This document shows, piece after piece, positions 27,361 to 38,909 of a stretch of 64,000 nucleotides of DNA. The first letter of the stretch is position 1. Every line of letters begins with the position of its first letter. The DNA is from Pseudomonas sp. Irchel 3E13. Lineage in GTDB: Bacteria > Pseudomonadota > Gammaproteobacteria > Pseudomonadales > Pseudomonadaceae. Below the pieces are notes generated by a model that saw nothing but the letters and a program-made list of their open reading frames with translations, did not search any database and had not been told where the DNA came from. The translations under genes were made by a program, and so were the position numbers. The stretch spans positions 248,001 through 312,000 of the forward strand of contig NZ_FYDX01000003.1 of NCBI RefSeq assembly GCF_900187455.1, read 5' to 3'.

Positions 27361-28050
27361 ATGAACGATCGTTGCGCCTGGCGCGAGCAACTCTTGCATG
27401 GCCACTGGTTCCGGCAACTCTCACCTGCGTTGCAGGATAGCCTGCTGGACGCCGCCCGCCCGCGCACCCTGGCCGCCGGCGAGCGCCTGTTCCAGCGCGG
27501 CGATGCGCCCTGCGGGCTGTATGCGGTGCTGGCGGGCGCGGTGCGGATTGGCGCGGTGAATGCCGGGGGAAAGGAGGCGCTCTTGACCCTGATCGAGCCG
27601 CCGCACTGGTTTGGCGAAATCTGCCTGTTCGACGGCCAGCCGCGCACCCATGACGCTTTTGCTGAAGGGCCGACCACACTGCTGCGGGTGCCGCAGGCGA
27701 CGCTGCTGAGCTTGCTTGACCAGCAACCGGCGTACTGGCGCGAGTTTGCCTTGTTGATGAGCCACAAGCTGCGTCTGGCGTTTGTCGCCCTGGAACAGCA
27801 AAGCCTGATGGGCGCCGCCCCGCGTCTGGCGTACCGGCTGTTGCAGATGGCGGCGGGGTACGGCGAGGTGGATGGTGAGCGGCGGGTGTTGCAGTTGTCC
27901 CAGGAGCAACTGGCGCTGATGCTGTCGCTGTCGCGGCAGACCACCAACCAGATTCTCAAGGCGCTGGAGCAGGACGGGGCGGTGCGTTTGAGTTATGGCG
28001 AGATCGAGATTCTTGATCCGGGGCGGTTGGAGCGGTTGGCTGGGAAGTGA
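27361..28050 (+). CDS. Crp/Fnr-family transcriptional regulator
   Basis: A 229-residue regulator. The N-terminal cyclic-nucleotide-binding fold includes AGERLFQRGDAPCGLYAVLAGAVRIG and WFGEICLFDGQPRTHDA. The C-terminal winged helix has LSQEQLALMLSLSRQTTNQILKALEQDG. There is no N-terminal cysteine cluster, so it is not an FNR-type oxygen sensor. The effector is unknown. The ATG at 27361 is favoured because the fold starts there. Its target may be the divergent Mpo1-like gene, but I see no clear operator. Confidence 0.82.
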   Translation: MNDRCAWREQLLHGHWFRQLSPALQDSLLDAARPRTLAAGERLFQRGDAPCGLYAVLAGAVRIGAVNAGGKEALLTLIEPPHWFGEICLFDGQPRTHDAFAEGPTTLLRVPQATLLSLLDQQPAYWREFALLMSHKLRLAFVALEQQSLMGAAPRLAYRLLQMAAGYGEVDGERRVLQLSQEQLALMLSLSRQTTNQILKALEQDGAVRLSYGEIEILDPGRLERLAGK

Positions 28051-28102
28051 GGGTGGTCTTCCATGCTCCTCTCGGCGACTATGTTCTAGTCGACGGTATA
28101 TC

Positions 28103-28350
28103 AGCGTTCTCAAGATCGAGCGCCGCCCGCGCGGCGCATCGCGAGCGAGCTCGCTCCTACAGTGGTTGCAACGTGCCTATGTCTGTCAGGCCATAGTTGA
28201 CCGCTTTGTTTGTACGACGCGGTATCGAGTCGGCCCCAACAGCCTCCCCGCGACTCATCGCCAAACTCAAAGAGCGGGCAACACAACTCATTGTAGGAGC
28301 GAGCTCGCTCGCGATGCGCCGCGCGGGCGGCGCTCGATCTTGAGAACGCT
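28103..28350. repeat. Element with perfect 59-bp inverted arms
   Basis: Positions 28103-28161 are the exact reverse complement of 28292-28350, with a 130-bp non-coding spacer. Each arm joins a REP unit (CATCGCGAGCGAGCTCGCTC with CTACA) to an outer block rich in GCGC that ends in AGCGTTCTCAAG. The whole can fold into one very long hairpin. It fills most of the 423-bp gap between the Crp-type regulator and the arylsulfatase. No terminal target duplication is evident. Confidence 0.85.
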
Positions 28351-28473
28351 AAAAGCCTGTCGGCGAGCACTTGGCAGCCATTACCCGATTTACTGACTGG
28401 TGCCTGATGGGCTTTATACAACCATGAGGTGTGTAGAGACCCATGCAGCGATCAGCCCCCAAAAGCCACCCCA

Positions 28474-30906
<2,433 letters not shown>

Positions 30907-30910
<4 letters not shown>

Positions 30911-32499
30911 GCGCGTCTCCAGCGCGTGGCACGCGCTTCGATATGTTGTCCGAGGGCGCTGAGCAGGGCGCCGTTGACCCCGACCAGGAGCATCCCGGCC
31001 ATGATCTGGTCCATGCGCAGCAGTTGCTGGGCGGCGATCATCAGGCTGCCGATACCACCGCCCGAGGGCATGAAGTATTCGGCGCCGATGGTGCCGAGCC
31101 AGGAATAGATCAGGCCGATGCGCAGGCCGGCGAAGATGCCCGGCGCGGCGTTGGGCAGCACCAGCCGGCGCAGGCGTTGCCAGCGGCTCAGGCGCAGCAC
31201 CCGGGCGGCTTCGTGCAGTTGCGGCGAGACGCTGGCGACGGCGCGCTGGGTGGCGATGAACAGCGGGAAGAACGCCGCCAGGCCGACGAACACCCACTTC
31301 GCCAGTTCGCCCAGGCCGAACCAGGCGGTCAGCAGCGGCACCCAGGCGAACAGGGCAATCTGCCGCAACCCCGAGAGGCTCGGGCCGAGCAGTTGCTCGG
31401 CGCGCGGCGAGAGCCCCAGCCACAGGCCGAACAACAGACCCAGCCCGCCCCCCAGCAGCAGGCCGCCGAGGGCGCGGCCGACGCTGATCGCCAGCGAGCC
31501 GCTGAGGCTGCCGTCGAGCACGCCGTTGCCGAGGGTGTCGAGCACCGCCAGCGGCGCCGCGAGAATATTCGCGTCGACCCATTCGGCCTGGCTCGCCACC
31601 TGCCAGAGGGCGAGCAACGCCAGCGGCAGGAACAGCGCCTGCACCCGCTCCACGCCGCGCAAGCGTTGGACCCGCAGTTCGGCGGTCGGCGGGTGCGGCC
31701 AGTGCAGCAGGCGGCGGTCGAGCCAGCCGAGGCCACGGTCCATCAACAGGCCGAGCACGCCGATCACCGCGATGCAGACGAAGACGATATCCAGCATGAA
31801 CAGTTGCCGCGCCCAGACCATCAGGTAGCCGAGGCCTTCGCTGGAGGCCAGCAGTTCCACCGCCAGCAGCGAGGTCCAGCCGGTGGCCAGCGCCAGGCGC
31901 AGACCAGCGAAGAACGACGGCAGCGCCGCCGGCAGGATCAGCCGGGTGATCAGCAGGTGCGGCGGCAGGCGCAGCACGGCGGCAGCTTCACGCAGACGGG
32001 GCTGGGCATCGCGCACGCCGACCAGGGTGTGCAGGGTGATCGGGACGATGATCGCCTTGACCAGCACCACCAACTTGAGGGTTTCGCCGATGCCGAACAG
32101 CGCCATGAACAGCGGCACCCAGGCCAGGGTCGGAATCTGCGCCAGCGCACTGAACGTCGGCAACACCAGGCGTTCGCTACGCCGGCTGAAGCCCAGCCAG
32201 GCGCCGAGCGCGGCGCCCGCACTGACCCCCAGCAGCAAGCCGACGAACAACCGCCAGAGACTGATGCCCAGGTGTAGCCAGAGTTCGCCGTGGCCCAGTT
32301 CGACCGCGCTGCTCCAGACCAGCGAAGGCGGTGGCAGGATCTGTTCGCTCATCCATTCATGGCGGCTCGCCAGCCACCACAGCGCGGCCAGCGCCAGCGG
32401 CAAATACCAGGCGTTCAGCCGCTGCCAGGGCAGGCGGTTGAACCCTCGCGCGGTGGGCGGGGCGGTCAGCGGCAGGGCTGAGCGGGAAGCGTGGGCCAT
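30907..32499 (-). CDS. atsB: Sulfate-ester ABC transporter, fused double permease
   Basis: A 530-residue inner-membrane protein containing two BPD_transp_1 permease domains in tandem, about residues 25-255 and 285-525, each with roughly six helices. The ATPase-contact loops are EAAAVLRLPPHLLITRLILPAALP in the first half and EAARVLRLSRWQRLRRLVLPNAAPG in the second. Most relatives (SsuC, TauC) have a single domain and form homodimers; this fused form matches AtsB of P. putida S-313. The ATG at 32499 has GGAGG upstream. Confidence 0.9.
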
Positions 32500-32785
32500 G
32501 AAGACCTCCGGGTCGGCTGCACAGGCGGTTCTGTGCTTATTTCTTATGGATCTATTTATTGATTGGTAAATTCGATCGGGTAATAAGAGAGGCATTTAAA
32601 GCCCAGTGTCGAAGCAGCGGCCAATGCATTCGAAGCATATTTTTCTTGTGCTTCATGCATAGCCAGTTGGAACGCTGGATACAGCGCTTATATGTAATCC
32701 GGTTATTAAAATGTAATTTCTTAGTATTTAACTTGCGCGGCCGAATAGCGTTAGGTGGCGGCACCATTACAAGGAGCCGCGTGCC
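32500..32785. promoter_or_regulatory. Divergent atsB / atsR promoter region
   Basis: A 286-bp gap, notably AT-rich between 32540 and 32740 compared with its neighbours. It should hold promoters for both ats transcripts and sites for CysB or the SftR-type regulator. I see no single convincing box. Confidence 0.55.
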
Positions 32786-33832
32786 ATGAACCTGTCGCTC
32801 AACCGTGTTTTCAGCCTGTTCGCCGTCCCCGCCCTGGCCGCTGTGGTCGGCTGGCTGCCCGCCGAGGCGCTGGGCGCCGAGGTCAAGCAAATCCGCATCG
32901 CCGTGCCCGACCTGAGTGCCGGCACCCAGCACTCGGGCGGCGGCATCACCGACGTGTTGCAGGAACAGCAACTGCTGGAAAAAGCCTTCGCCGCCGATGG
33001 CATCAGCATCCAGTGGAATTACTTCAAGGGCGCCGGCCCGGTGATCAACGAGGCGTTCGCCAATGGCCAGGTGGACTTCGCCTACCTGGGCGACCTGGCG
33101 GCGATCATCGGCAAGGCCAACGGTGTCGATACCCGCCTGCTCGCGGCGACCGCGCGCGGGGTCAAGCACTACCTCGGTGTCGCCCCGGACAGCGGCATCA
33201 AGACTCTGCAAGACCTCAAGGGCAAGCGCGTGGCGATCTTTCGCGGCACCGCCACGCAACTGTCGTTCGATGCCGCGCTGGCCAGCCAGGGCCTGAGCGA
33301 GAAGGACCTGAAAGTCATCAACCTGGACTTCAACGCCGCCATTGCCGCGCTGGCGGCCAAGCAGATCGACGCCACCTGGGGCTCCACCGGCATCACCGCG
33401 CTGAAGGAACGCGGCCTCGCCGAACTGCCGCTGAGCACCCGCGACCTGGGCGGCGCCGGCAATGTCCAGGCGGTGCTGGTGGGATCCGGTGCGTTTATCG
33501 ATGCCCATCCCGAGATCGTGGCGAAGTTCCTTGCCGCGCAGCAGCCCGCCGTGCAGTGGCTGACCAGTGACGGCAACAAGGACGCCTATGTGCAGCTGGT
33601 CTCGTCCCGCGCCAGCTATCCGCCGGCGATCCTCACCCATGACCTGAAGGACGAGCAGCTGAGCCAGATCTTCCCCGCCACCCTCGACGAGCAGTTCCTT
33701 GCGCGCTTGCAGGCGTCGGTGGACCTGGCGGCCAAGGAACGGCTGATTCGCAAGCCGTTCCAGGTCAACCAGTGGCTGGCGCCTCAGGCTATCCGGCCAG
33801 TTCCTGTGGCACAGGCTGGCGGTCAAGAGTGA
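32786..33832 (+). CDS. atsR: Sulfate-ester ABC transporter, substrate-binding protein
   Basis: A 348-residue periplasmic protein with a signal peptide (cleavage likely after ALGA near residue 31). The mature fold is of the SsuA/TauA kind: IRIAVPDLSAGTQHSGGG, EAFANGQVDFAYLGDLAA, LKGKRVAIFRGTATQLSF and QIDATWGSTG. It should bind aryl or alkyl sulfate esters and deliver them to AtsBC. AAGGAG precedes the ATG. Its last 44 bp overlap, in convergent orientation, the 3' end of the LysR gene. Confidence 0.9.
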   Translation: MNLSLNRVFSLFAVPALAAVVGWLPAEALGAEVKQIRIAVPDLSAGTQHSGGGITDVLQEQQLLEKAFAADGISIQWNYFKGAGPVINEAFANGQVDFAYLGDLAAIIGKANGVDTRLLAATARGVKHYLGVAPDSGIKTLQDLKGKRVAIFRGTATQLSFDAALASQGLSEKDLKVINLDFNAAIAALAAKQIDATWGSTGITALKERGLAELPLSTRDLGGAGNVQAVLVGSGAFIDAHPEIVAKFLAAQQPAVQWLTSDGNKDAYVQLVSSRASYPPAILTHDLKDEQLSQIFPATLDEQFLARLQASVDLAAKERLIRKPFQVNQWLAPQAIRPVPVAQAGGQE

Positions 33833-34730
33833 CCAGGGTTTCGATCATCGCCCGGGCGGCGGGGGACAGGCGGTAACCGCTGCGGCTGACGATGCCGCAG
33901 CGGGCGCTGAGGCTGTCGAGGTTGGTGGGCAGGTTGCGCCAGTGCAACTGGACCAGCTCGCCGCGACCGATGTACGAAGAAAAGGCCTCTTCGGTGCCGA
34001 TGCCAATGGCATTGCTGTCCTGCACCACCCGCAACAGGGTCGGCAGGTGTTCGGTCTGCACCTGGGGCGAGAAGTCGGTCTTGCCGCTCAGGTTGGCCAG
34101 CAGCTTGCGCACCCCGGGCGGGATCAGCGAGGTGGCCAGCGGGTAGTCGAACATGTCGTTGGTGGACAGACTGTCCTTGGCCAGCAGCGGGTGGCCGGGG
34201 CGGCAGAAGAACAGGCCGCGACGGGGCGTGAGGGCTTGGGTGTGGAAATTCGGATCGGCCTCGAAATGGCGGATATCAGCGACGAAAAACTCCACCTCCT
34301 CACGGTTCAGCGCGCGGCTGAGCTTTTCCCAGTTATCCACTTGCAGGCGGGTGTGCACCTTCGGGTGCGCATTGACGAACTGCGCCAGCGCTCGCGGCAC
34401 CAGTTCCGCTGCCGGCGCCGGGCCGCAGCCGAAGCGCAGTTCGCCGGCATCGAGCTTGGTCATCTGCAGCACTTCGCTGCTCAGTTGCGCCGCGCCTTGC
34501 ACCAGGCGCAGGGCGTGTTGCAGCACCACTTGACCTTCGGGCGTGGGGCGCAGGTCCTTGTTGCCGCGGTCCACCAGCACGCAGCCGAATTCCTGTTCCA
34601 GGCCCTGGATACTGCGGCTGAACGCCGGCTGGGTAATGCCCATGGCCTCGGCGGCGCGAACGAAACTGCGGTGTTCAGTAAGGGCGATGAAGTAGCGCAG
34701 TTGACGAAGATCCATATGCATTTCCGGCAT
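33789..34730 (-). CDS. sftR: LysR-family regulator of sulfate-ester genes (SftR type)
   Basis: A 313-residue LysR-type protein. The N-terminal helix-turn-helix is MDLRQLRYFIALTEHRSFVRAAEAMG..TQPAFSRSIQGLE in outline, followed by an effector domain with FGCGPAPAAELVPRAL. Its location between atsR and atsK fits SftR, the sulfate-ester regulator in P. putida S-313, but only context supports that name. ATGs at 34721 and 34715 are also possible starts; the last gives the commonest LysR N-terminus. Its 3' end overlaps atsR convergently by 44 bp. Confidence 0.75.
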   Translation of the reverse strand: MPEMHMDLRQLRYFIALTEHRSFVRAAEAMGITQPAFSRSIQGLEQEFGCVLVDRGNKDLRPTPEGQVVLQHALRLVQGAAQLSSEVLQMTKLDAGELRFGCGPAPAAELVPRALAQFVNAHPKVHTRLQVDNWEKLSRALNREEVEFFVADIRHFEADPNFHTQALTPRRGLFFCRPGHPLLAKDSLSTNDMFDYPLATSLIPPGVRKLLANLSGKTDFSPQVQTEHLPTLLRVVQDSNAIGIGTEEAFSSYIGRGELVQLHWRNLPTNLDSLSARCGIVSRSGYRLSPAARAMIETLVTLDRQPVPQELAG

Positions 34731-34898
34731 TTCAAAAATAGGGCGAAGGTATTTGCCGCCACGGGAGACTGGGGTTTTAAATGCAAGCTCTTATTCCGTC
34801 AATGAAGCAGCTATTTATCTGTTAGTACTTATTTGCATAACGATAGAGCACTGTTCCAACGACAACTTCCGTGTCGTCAGCCAATGAGGGTTTGAACC

Positions 34899-35804
34899 AT
34901 GAGCAATGCCGCACTCGCCGCAACCCCTGTCAGCCAAGCGCTGGACATTCACCCGGTCGCCGGACGCATCGGCGCCGAAGTGCGTGGCGTGCAACTGAGC
35001 GCCGATCTGGAGCCGGCGCTGATCGAGGCCATCCAGGCCGCGCTGGTGGAGCACAAGGTGCTGTTCTTCCGCGCCCAGCACCACCTCGATGACCAGGGTC
35101 AGGAAGCCTTCGCTCACCTGCTCGGCGAACCGATCGCCCACCCCACCGTGCCCGTGCGTGACGGCACTCGTTACCTGCTGGAACTGGATGGCGGCGAAGG
35201 GCGCCGCGCCAATTCCTGGCACACCGACGTGACCTTCGTCGACGCCTACCCCAAGGCCTCGATCCTGCGCTCGGTGGTGGCGCCGGTGTCCGGCGGCGAC
35301 ACGGTCTGGGCCAACACCGCGACGGCCTACAACGACCTGTCGCCGGCGCTCAAGGCTCTCGCCGAGGAGCTATGGGCAGTGCACAGCAACGAGTACGACT
35401 ACGCCGGGGCCAAGCCCAATGTCAGCGTCGAGCAACTGGAAAATTATCGTCGGGTGTTCACTTCGACCGTGTACGAGACCGAGCATCCGGTGGTGCGCGT
35501 GCACCCGGTCAGCGGTGAGAAACACCTGCTGCTGGGGCACTTCGTCAAGCGCCTGAAGGGTTATTCGCAGAACGATTCACAGCACCTGTTCAGCTTGTTG
35601 CAGGGGTATGTGACGCGTCTGGAGAACACCGTTCGCTGGCGCTGGCAGGCGGGGGACGTGGCGATCTGGGACAACCGCGCGACCCAGCATTACGCGGTGG
35701 ATGACTACGGCACCCAGGGCCGAGTGGTGCGCCGGGTGACGTTGCAGGGGGATGTGCCGGTGAGTGTGGCGGGGGAGCGGAGCCGGACGGTGAAAGGCGC
35801 CTGA
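34899..35804 (+). CDS. atsK: Alkylsulfatase, Fe(II)/2-oxoglutarate dioxygenase
   Basis: A 301-residue member of the TauD family, the same length as AtsK of P. putida S-313. It oxidises the carbon bearing the sulfate so that the ester falls apart to aldehyde and sulfate. The iron facial triad is HTD (near residues 108-110) and the later His in NRATQHYAVDD. The 2-oxoglutarate-binding Arg is in RVVRRVTLQGD. It is divergent from the LysR gene, which probably controls it. GAGGG precedes the ATG. Confidence 0.9.
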   Translation: MSNAALAATPVSQALDIHPVAGRIGAEVRGVQLSADLEPALIEAIQAALVEHKVLFFRAQHHLDDQGQEAFAHLLGEPIAHPTVPVRDGTRYLLELDGGEGRRANSWHTDVTFVDAYPKASILRSVVAPVSGGDTVWANTATAYNDLSPALKALAEELWAVHSNEYDYAGAKPNVSVEQLENYRRVFTSTVYETEHPVVRVHPVSGEKHLLLGHFVKRLKGYSQNDSQHLFSLLQGYVTRLENTVRWRWQAGDVAIWDNRATQHYAVDDYGTQGRVVRRVTLQGDVPVSVAGERSRTVKGA

Positions 35805-35823
35805 TTCATTTTTTGGGGGGGAG

Positions 35824-35884
35824 CATCGCGAGCAAGCTCGCTCCTGCAGGGGACTGAACTGTAGGAGCGAGCTTGCTCGCGATG
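35824..35884. repeat. Inverted REP pair between atsK and the porin gene
   Basis: Two 25-bp arms (CATCGCGAGCAAGCTCGCTC plus five bases, and their reverse complement with one mismatch) flank an 11-bp spacer. The pair sits between two convergent genes and probably doubles as a terminator. Confidence 0.82.
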
Positions 35885-35898
35885 AGGCCCGTGAAGCC

Positions 35899-37152
35899 TC
35901 AGAGAATCCCGATCGGATAGCTGATGATCAGCCGGTTTTCATCAAACGAGTTGGTGCTGTAGTCCCGACGCATGGTCGAGTTACGCCACTTCATCGACAG
36001 GTTCTTCAGCGCGCCGCTCTGGATCACGTAGGCCAGTTCCGATTCCCGTGCCCATTCTTCACCGTCGTCCACCGTCGCGGTGTGCACGTTGTCGCCCTTG
36101 ATATAGCGGTTCATCAGGGTCAGGCCGGGTACGCCGAGGGCGGCGAAGTTGTAGTCGTGGCGCACTTGCCAGGAGCGTTCCTGGGCGTTGTCGAAGCTGG
36201 AGTTGTAGCTGTCGTTGGCCAAGGTGCCGCCGCTGGTGCCGTTGACGCGCATCCAGGCATCGTCGCCGCTGACTTTCTGCAGGCCGACGTAGAAGGTGCT
36301 GCCACCGTAGCGGGCCGAGAGCATGGCCGAGGCGGTGCGGTTGTCGAGGTCGCCGGCCCGGGCCGAGCCATCTTCCTTGCCGATGAAGTAGCCGAGGTTG
36401 GCGCCCAGGGTCCAGTCGCCCAGCGGCTGGCTATGAACCAGGTTGATGTACTGCTGCTGGTAGATGTCCTTCAGTTGCGCGTTCCACAGACCGATCAGGG
36501 TGCGCTTTTCGTTGAAGGTGAATTCACCACCGGCGAAGTTGAAGCGGTCGGAGGTGATTCCGCCGCGGCCGTTCATGAACATGTCTTCCATGCTCGCGTC
36601 GTTGCGCGGGCTGTTGCCGCGGAACTGACCGGCATAGAGGGTCAGGCCGTCGATTTCCTGCGAGGTGATCTGGCCACCGCGGAAGGTTTGCGGCAGCGAG
36701 CGACCGTCGTCGGAACGGAGGATCGGCAGCACCGGCATCCACTCGCCGACTTTCAGTTCAGTCTTCGACACCTTGGCTTTCAGCGCCACACCGAGGCGAC
36801 CGAAATCGTCGGCCGGGCGGCCGTCGTCATGCACCGGCAGCAGGTGGGTGCCTGCGGTGCCTTTGCCGCCGTCGAGCTTGACCGAATACAGGCCGAGGAT
36901 ATCGACACCGAAGCCGACAGTGCCTTGGGTGAAGCCGGACTTGGCGTCGAGGATGAAACTCTGGGTCCATTCCTCGCCTTTGCCCTGGGCGTTGGCCGGG
37001 TCGACGAAGTTGCGGTTGATGTAGAAATTGCGCAGGTTCAGGGAGGCCTTGGCGTCCTCGACGAAGCCGCTTTCAGCAGCCAGGGCGGGGAGGGCGCAAG
37101 TCATGGCAATGAAGCCGGGAAGCAGGTGTCGTGCTGGGTGCGGAGTGTTCAT
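35899..37152 (-). CDS. OprD-family outer-membrane porin (OpdK/BenF-like)
   Basis: A 417-residue precursor with a signal peptide ending near ALAA (residue 26). The mature start GFVEDAKASLNLRNFYINRNF is the hallmark of OprD-family 18-strand porins, which take up amino acids or aromatic carboxylates. The gene ends in the beta-strand IISYPIGIL. The start was placed at MNTPHPARHLLPG, where the signal peptide begins. A PcaR-type box lies 158 bp upstream in the same orientation, so a protocatechuate, vanillate or 4-hydroxybenzoate channel is the best guess. OprD subgroup cannot be fixed by eye. Confidence 0.85.
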   Translation of the reverse strand: MNTPHPARHLLPGFIAMTCALPALAAESGFVEDAKASLNLRNFYINRNFVDPANAQGKGEEWTQSFILDAKSGFTQGTVGFGVDILGLYSVKLDGGKGTAGTHLLPVHDDGRPADDFGRLGVALKAKVSKTELKVGEWMPVLPILRSDDGRSLPQTFRGGQITSQEIDGLTLYAGQFRGNSPRNDASMEDMFMNGRGGITSDRFNFAGGEFTFNEKRTLIGLWNAQLKDIYQQQYINLVHSQPLGDWTLGANLGYFIGKEDGSARAGDLDNRTASAMLSARYGGSTFYVGLQKVSGDDAWMRVNGTSGGTLANDSYNSSFDNAQERSWQVRHDYNFAALGVPGLTLMNRYIKGDNVHTATVDDGEEWARESELAYVIQSGALKNLSMKWRNSTMRRDYSTNSFDENRLIISYPIGIL

Positions 37153-37406
37153 CGTCAATGTGTCTCTTGTTTTTATGTAAGCGAAACCATCCGCCATGAC
37201 TGAAAAGGGTCACAGGCCGGGTTGCGTCTTTGGGGTTTGCGTTGGGAAAAGCGGCAAGAGGATGGTGCTGTGACGGACGGGGGCGAATCAATTCGTTACA
37301 GGCGGAAATGGGCGATTATCGAACGATAACTGAATGGTTAGTTTCTTTTGTTGCGTTGAAAACGCACGGGGCGGGAGAGTTGCAGGAGAGCGGTGTGCAG
37401 CCATGA
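37153..37406. promoter_or_regulatory. Porin promoter region
   Basis: A gap between the porin start and the ttgC terminator. It holds a PcaR-type box at 37310-37324 and an AT-rich stretch at 37318-37350. No gene is supported. Confidence 0.5.
37310..37324 (-). promoter_or_regulatory. PcaR-type box upstream of the porin
   Basis: On the minus strand the site reads GTTCGATAATCGCCC, the same 15-mer that lies before pcaR and one base from the described PcaR box. A second half-match (GTTATCG) overlaps its 5' side. Confidence 0.65.
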
Positions 37407-37434
37407 AAAAGCCCACCGCAGAGGGTGGGCTTTT
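37407..37434 (-). terminator. ttgABC terminator
   Basis: AAAAGCCCACC and GGTGGGCTTTT pair around GCAGAG, 21 bp past the ttgC stop. Confidence 0.85.
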
Positions 37435-37454
37435 CTACATCAGGTTCAGCCAGT

Positions 37455-38909
37455 TCAGCCTTTCGGCGTCTCGACCGAAGCTTGCTGCTGAGCATCACCG
37501 GTGCGCTCGTACCAGCCGCCACCGAGGGCCTTGTACAGATTGACCTCGCTGACCACCTGCGACAGCCGGTCAGTGATCAGCGACTGCTGGGCACTGAACA
37601 GGTTGCGCTGGGCGTCGAGGAACACCAGGTTGCTGTCCACGCCGATACGGTAGCGACGCTCGGCCAGGCGGTAGTAATCCTGGTTGGCGGCGACCAGATC
37701 GCGCTGGGCCTGCAACTGCTGGTTGAAGGTCTGCCGCGCAGCCAGACCATCGGAGACTTCCTGGAAGGCGGTCTGGATGGTCTTTTCGTACTTGGCGATG
37801 TTGATGTCTTTCTGGATCTTCGAGTAATCGAGGCTGGCCTTGAGCGAACCGGCATTGAAGATCGGCAGGTTGATCTGCGGCTGGAACAGCCACGTGCCGG
37901 AGCCACCCTTGAACAGGCCGCTCATGTCGGAGCTCAGGGTCCCGGCATTGGCGGTCAGGCTGATGCTCGGGAAGAACGCCGCGCGGGCGGCGCCGATATT
38001 GGCGTTGGCCGCCTTGAGCAGGTGCTCGGCTTCCATGATGTCCGGACGCCGGGTCAGCAGGTCCGACGGCAGGCCGGCCGGCATTTCCGCGAGCAGGTCG
38101 CCGTCCAGCGGCAGGGCCGCCGGCAGGTTGCCCGGCAGACCGGCGCCGACCAGCAGGGTCAGGCTGTTGAGGTCCTGGGCCACCAGGCGCTGGTACTGCG
38201 CCAGCTTGACCCGGGCGCCTTCGACCGCGGTACGCGCCTGGCTCAGGTCCAGTGCCGAGGCCACGCCGACGTCGCTGCTGCGCTGGGTCAGCTTGAAGCT
38301 TTCCTCGTAGGTCTTGAGGGTTTCGCCGGTCAGCTTGAGCAGCGCCTGGTCGGCCTGCCAGGTGTAATAGGCGTTGGCGACGCTGGCCACCAGGGCGATC
38401 TGCGTCGAACGGCGCGCCTGTTCACTGGACAGGTAGGTTTCCAGAGCCTGTTGGCTCAGGCTGCGCACCCGGCCGAACAGGTCCAGCTCATAGGCGCTGA
38501 CGCCGATGGTGGCCGAATATTGGCTGCTGATGCTCGACTGGCCGGTCTGCGACATGTCCGCCGGCGTGCGCTGGCGTTGGCCGCTGGCGTTGGCCGAGAC
38601 AGCCGGGAACAGGTCGGCGCGCTGGATGCGGTACTGCGCACGGTAGGCGTCGATGTTCAGCGCCGCGACCCGCAGGTCGCGGTTGTTTTCCAGCGAACCC
38701 TGGATCAACTGCTGCAGCGCCGGGTCGTGGAAGAACTGGCGCCAGCCTTGCTCGGCGGCGGCCACCTGGGCCGACTCGGCCGGCGAGTAGGCCGGACCTG
38801 CCGGCCACTCGGCCGCGACCGGCGCCTCGGGGGTCTTGTACTCGGGGATCAGCGAGCATCCGCCCAGGATGAACGCGGTGACCGCCAGGGATATCAGGGA
38901 CTTGGTCAT
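37455..38909 (-). CDS. ttgC: RND efflux outer-membrane channel
   Basis: A 484-residue TolC/OprM-type lipoprotein with a lipobox (LGGC, Cys near 18). It has the duplicated OEP domains, with [23 protein letters not shown] and [31 protein letters not shown] in outline. Its length equals P. putida TtgC; the P. fluorescens counterpart is called EmhC. It forms the exit duct for drugs and solvents pumped by TtgAB. The ATG overlaps the ttgB stop by 4 bp, ensuring coupled synthesis. Confidence 0.93.
   Translation of the reverse strand: MTKSLISLAVTAFILGGCSLIPEYKTPEAPVAAEWPAGPAYSPAESAQVAAAEQGWRQFFHDPALQQLIQGSLENNRDLRVAALNIDAYRAQYRIQRADLFPAVSANASGQRQRTPADMSQTGQSSISSQYSATIGVSAYELDLFGRVRSLSQQALETYLSSEQARRSTQIALVASVANAYYTWQADQALLKLTGETLKTYEESFKLTQRSSDVGVASALDLSQARTAVEGARVKLAQYQRLVAQDLNSLTLLVGAGLPGNLPAALPLDGDLLAEMPAGLPSDLLTRRPDIMEAEHLLKAANANIGAARAAFFPSISLTANAGTLSSDMSGLFKGGSGTWLFQPQINLPIFNAGSLKASLDYSKIQKDINIAKYEKTIQTAFQEVSDGLAARQTFNQQLQAQRDLVAANQDYYRLAERRYRIGVDSNLVFLDAQRNLFSAQQSLITDRLSQVVSEVNLYKALGGGWYERTGDAQQQASVETPKG

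Noticed and set aside
28162..28291. Coding potential in the spacer of the 59-bp inverted-arm element
   Set aside because: No start codon with a ribosome site and no open frame extending through the spacer; composition is REP-like intergenic DNA.
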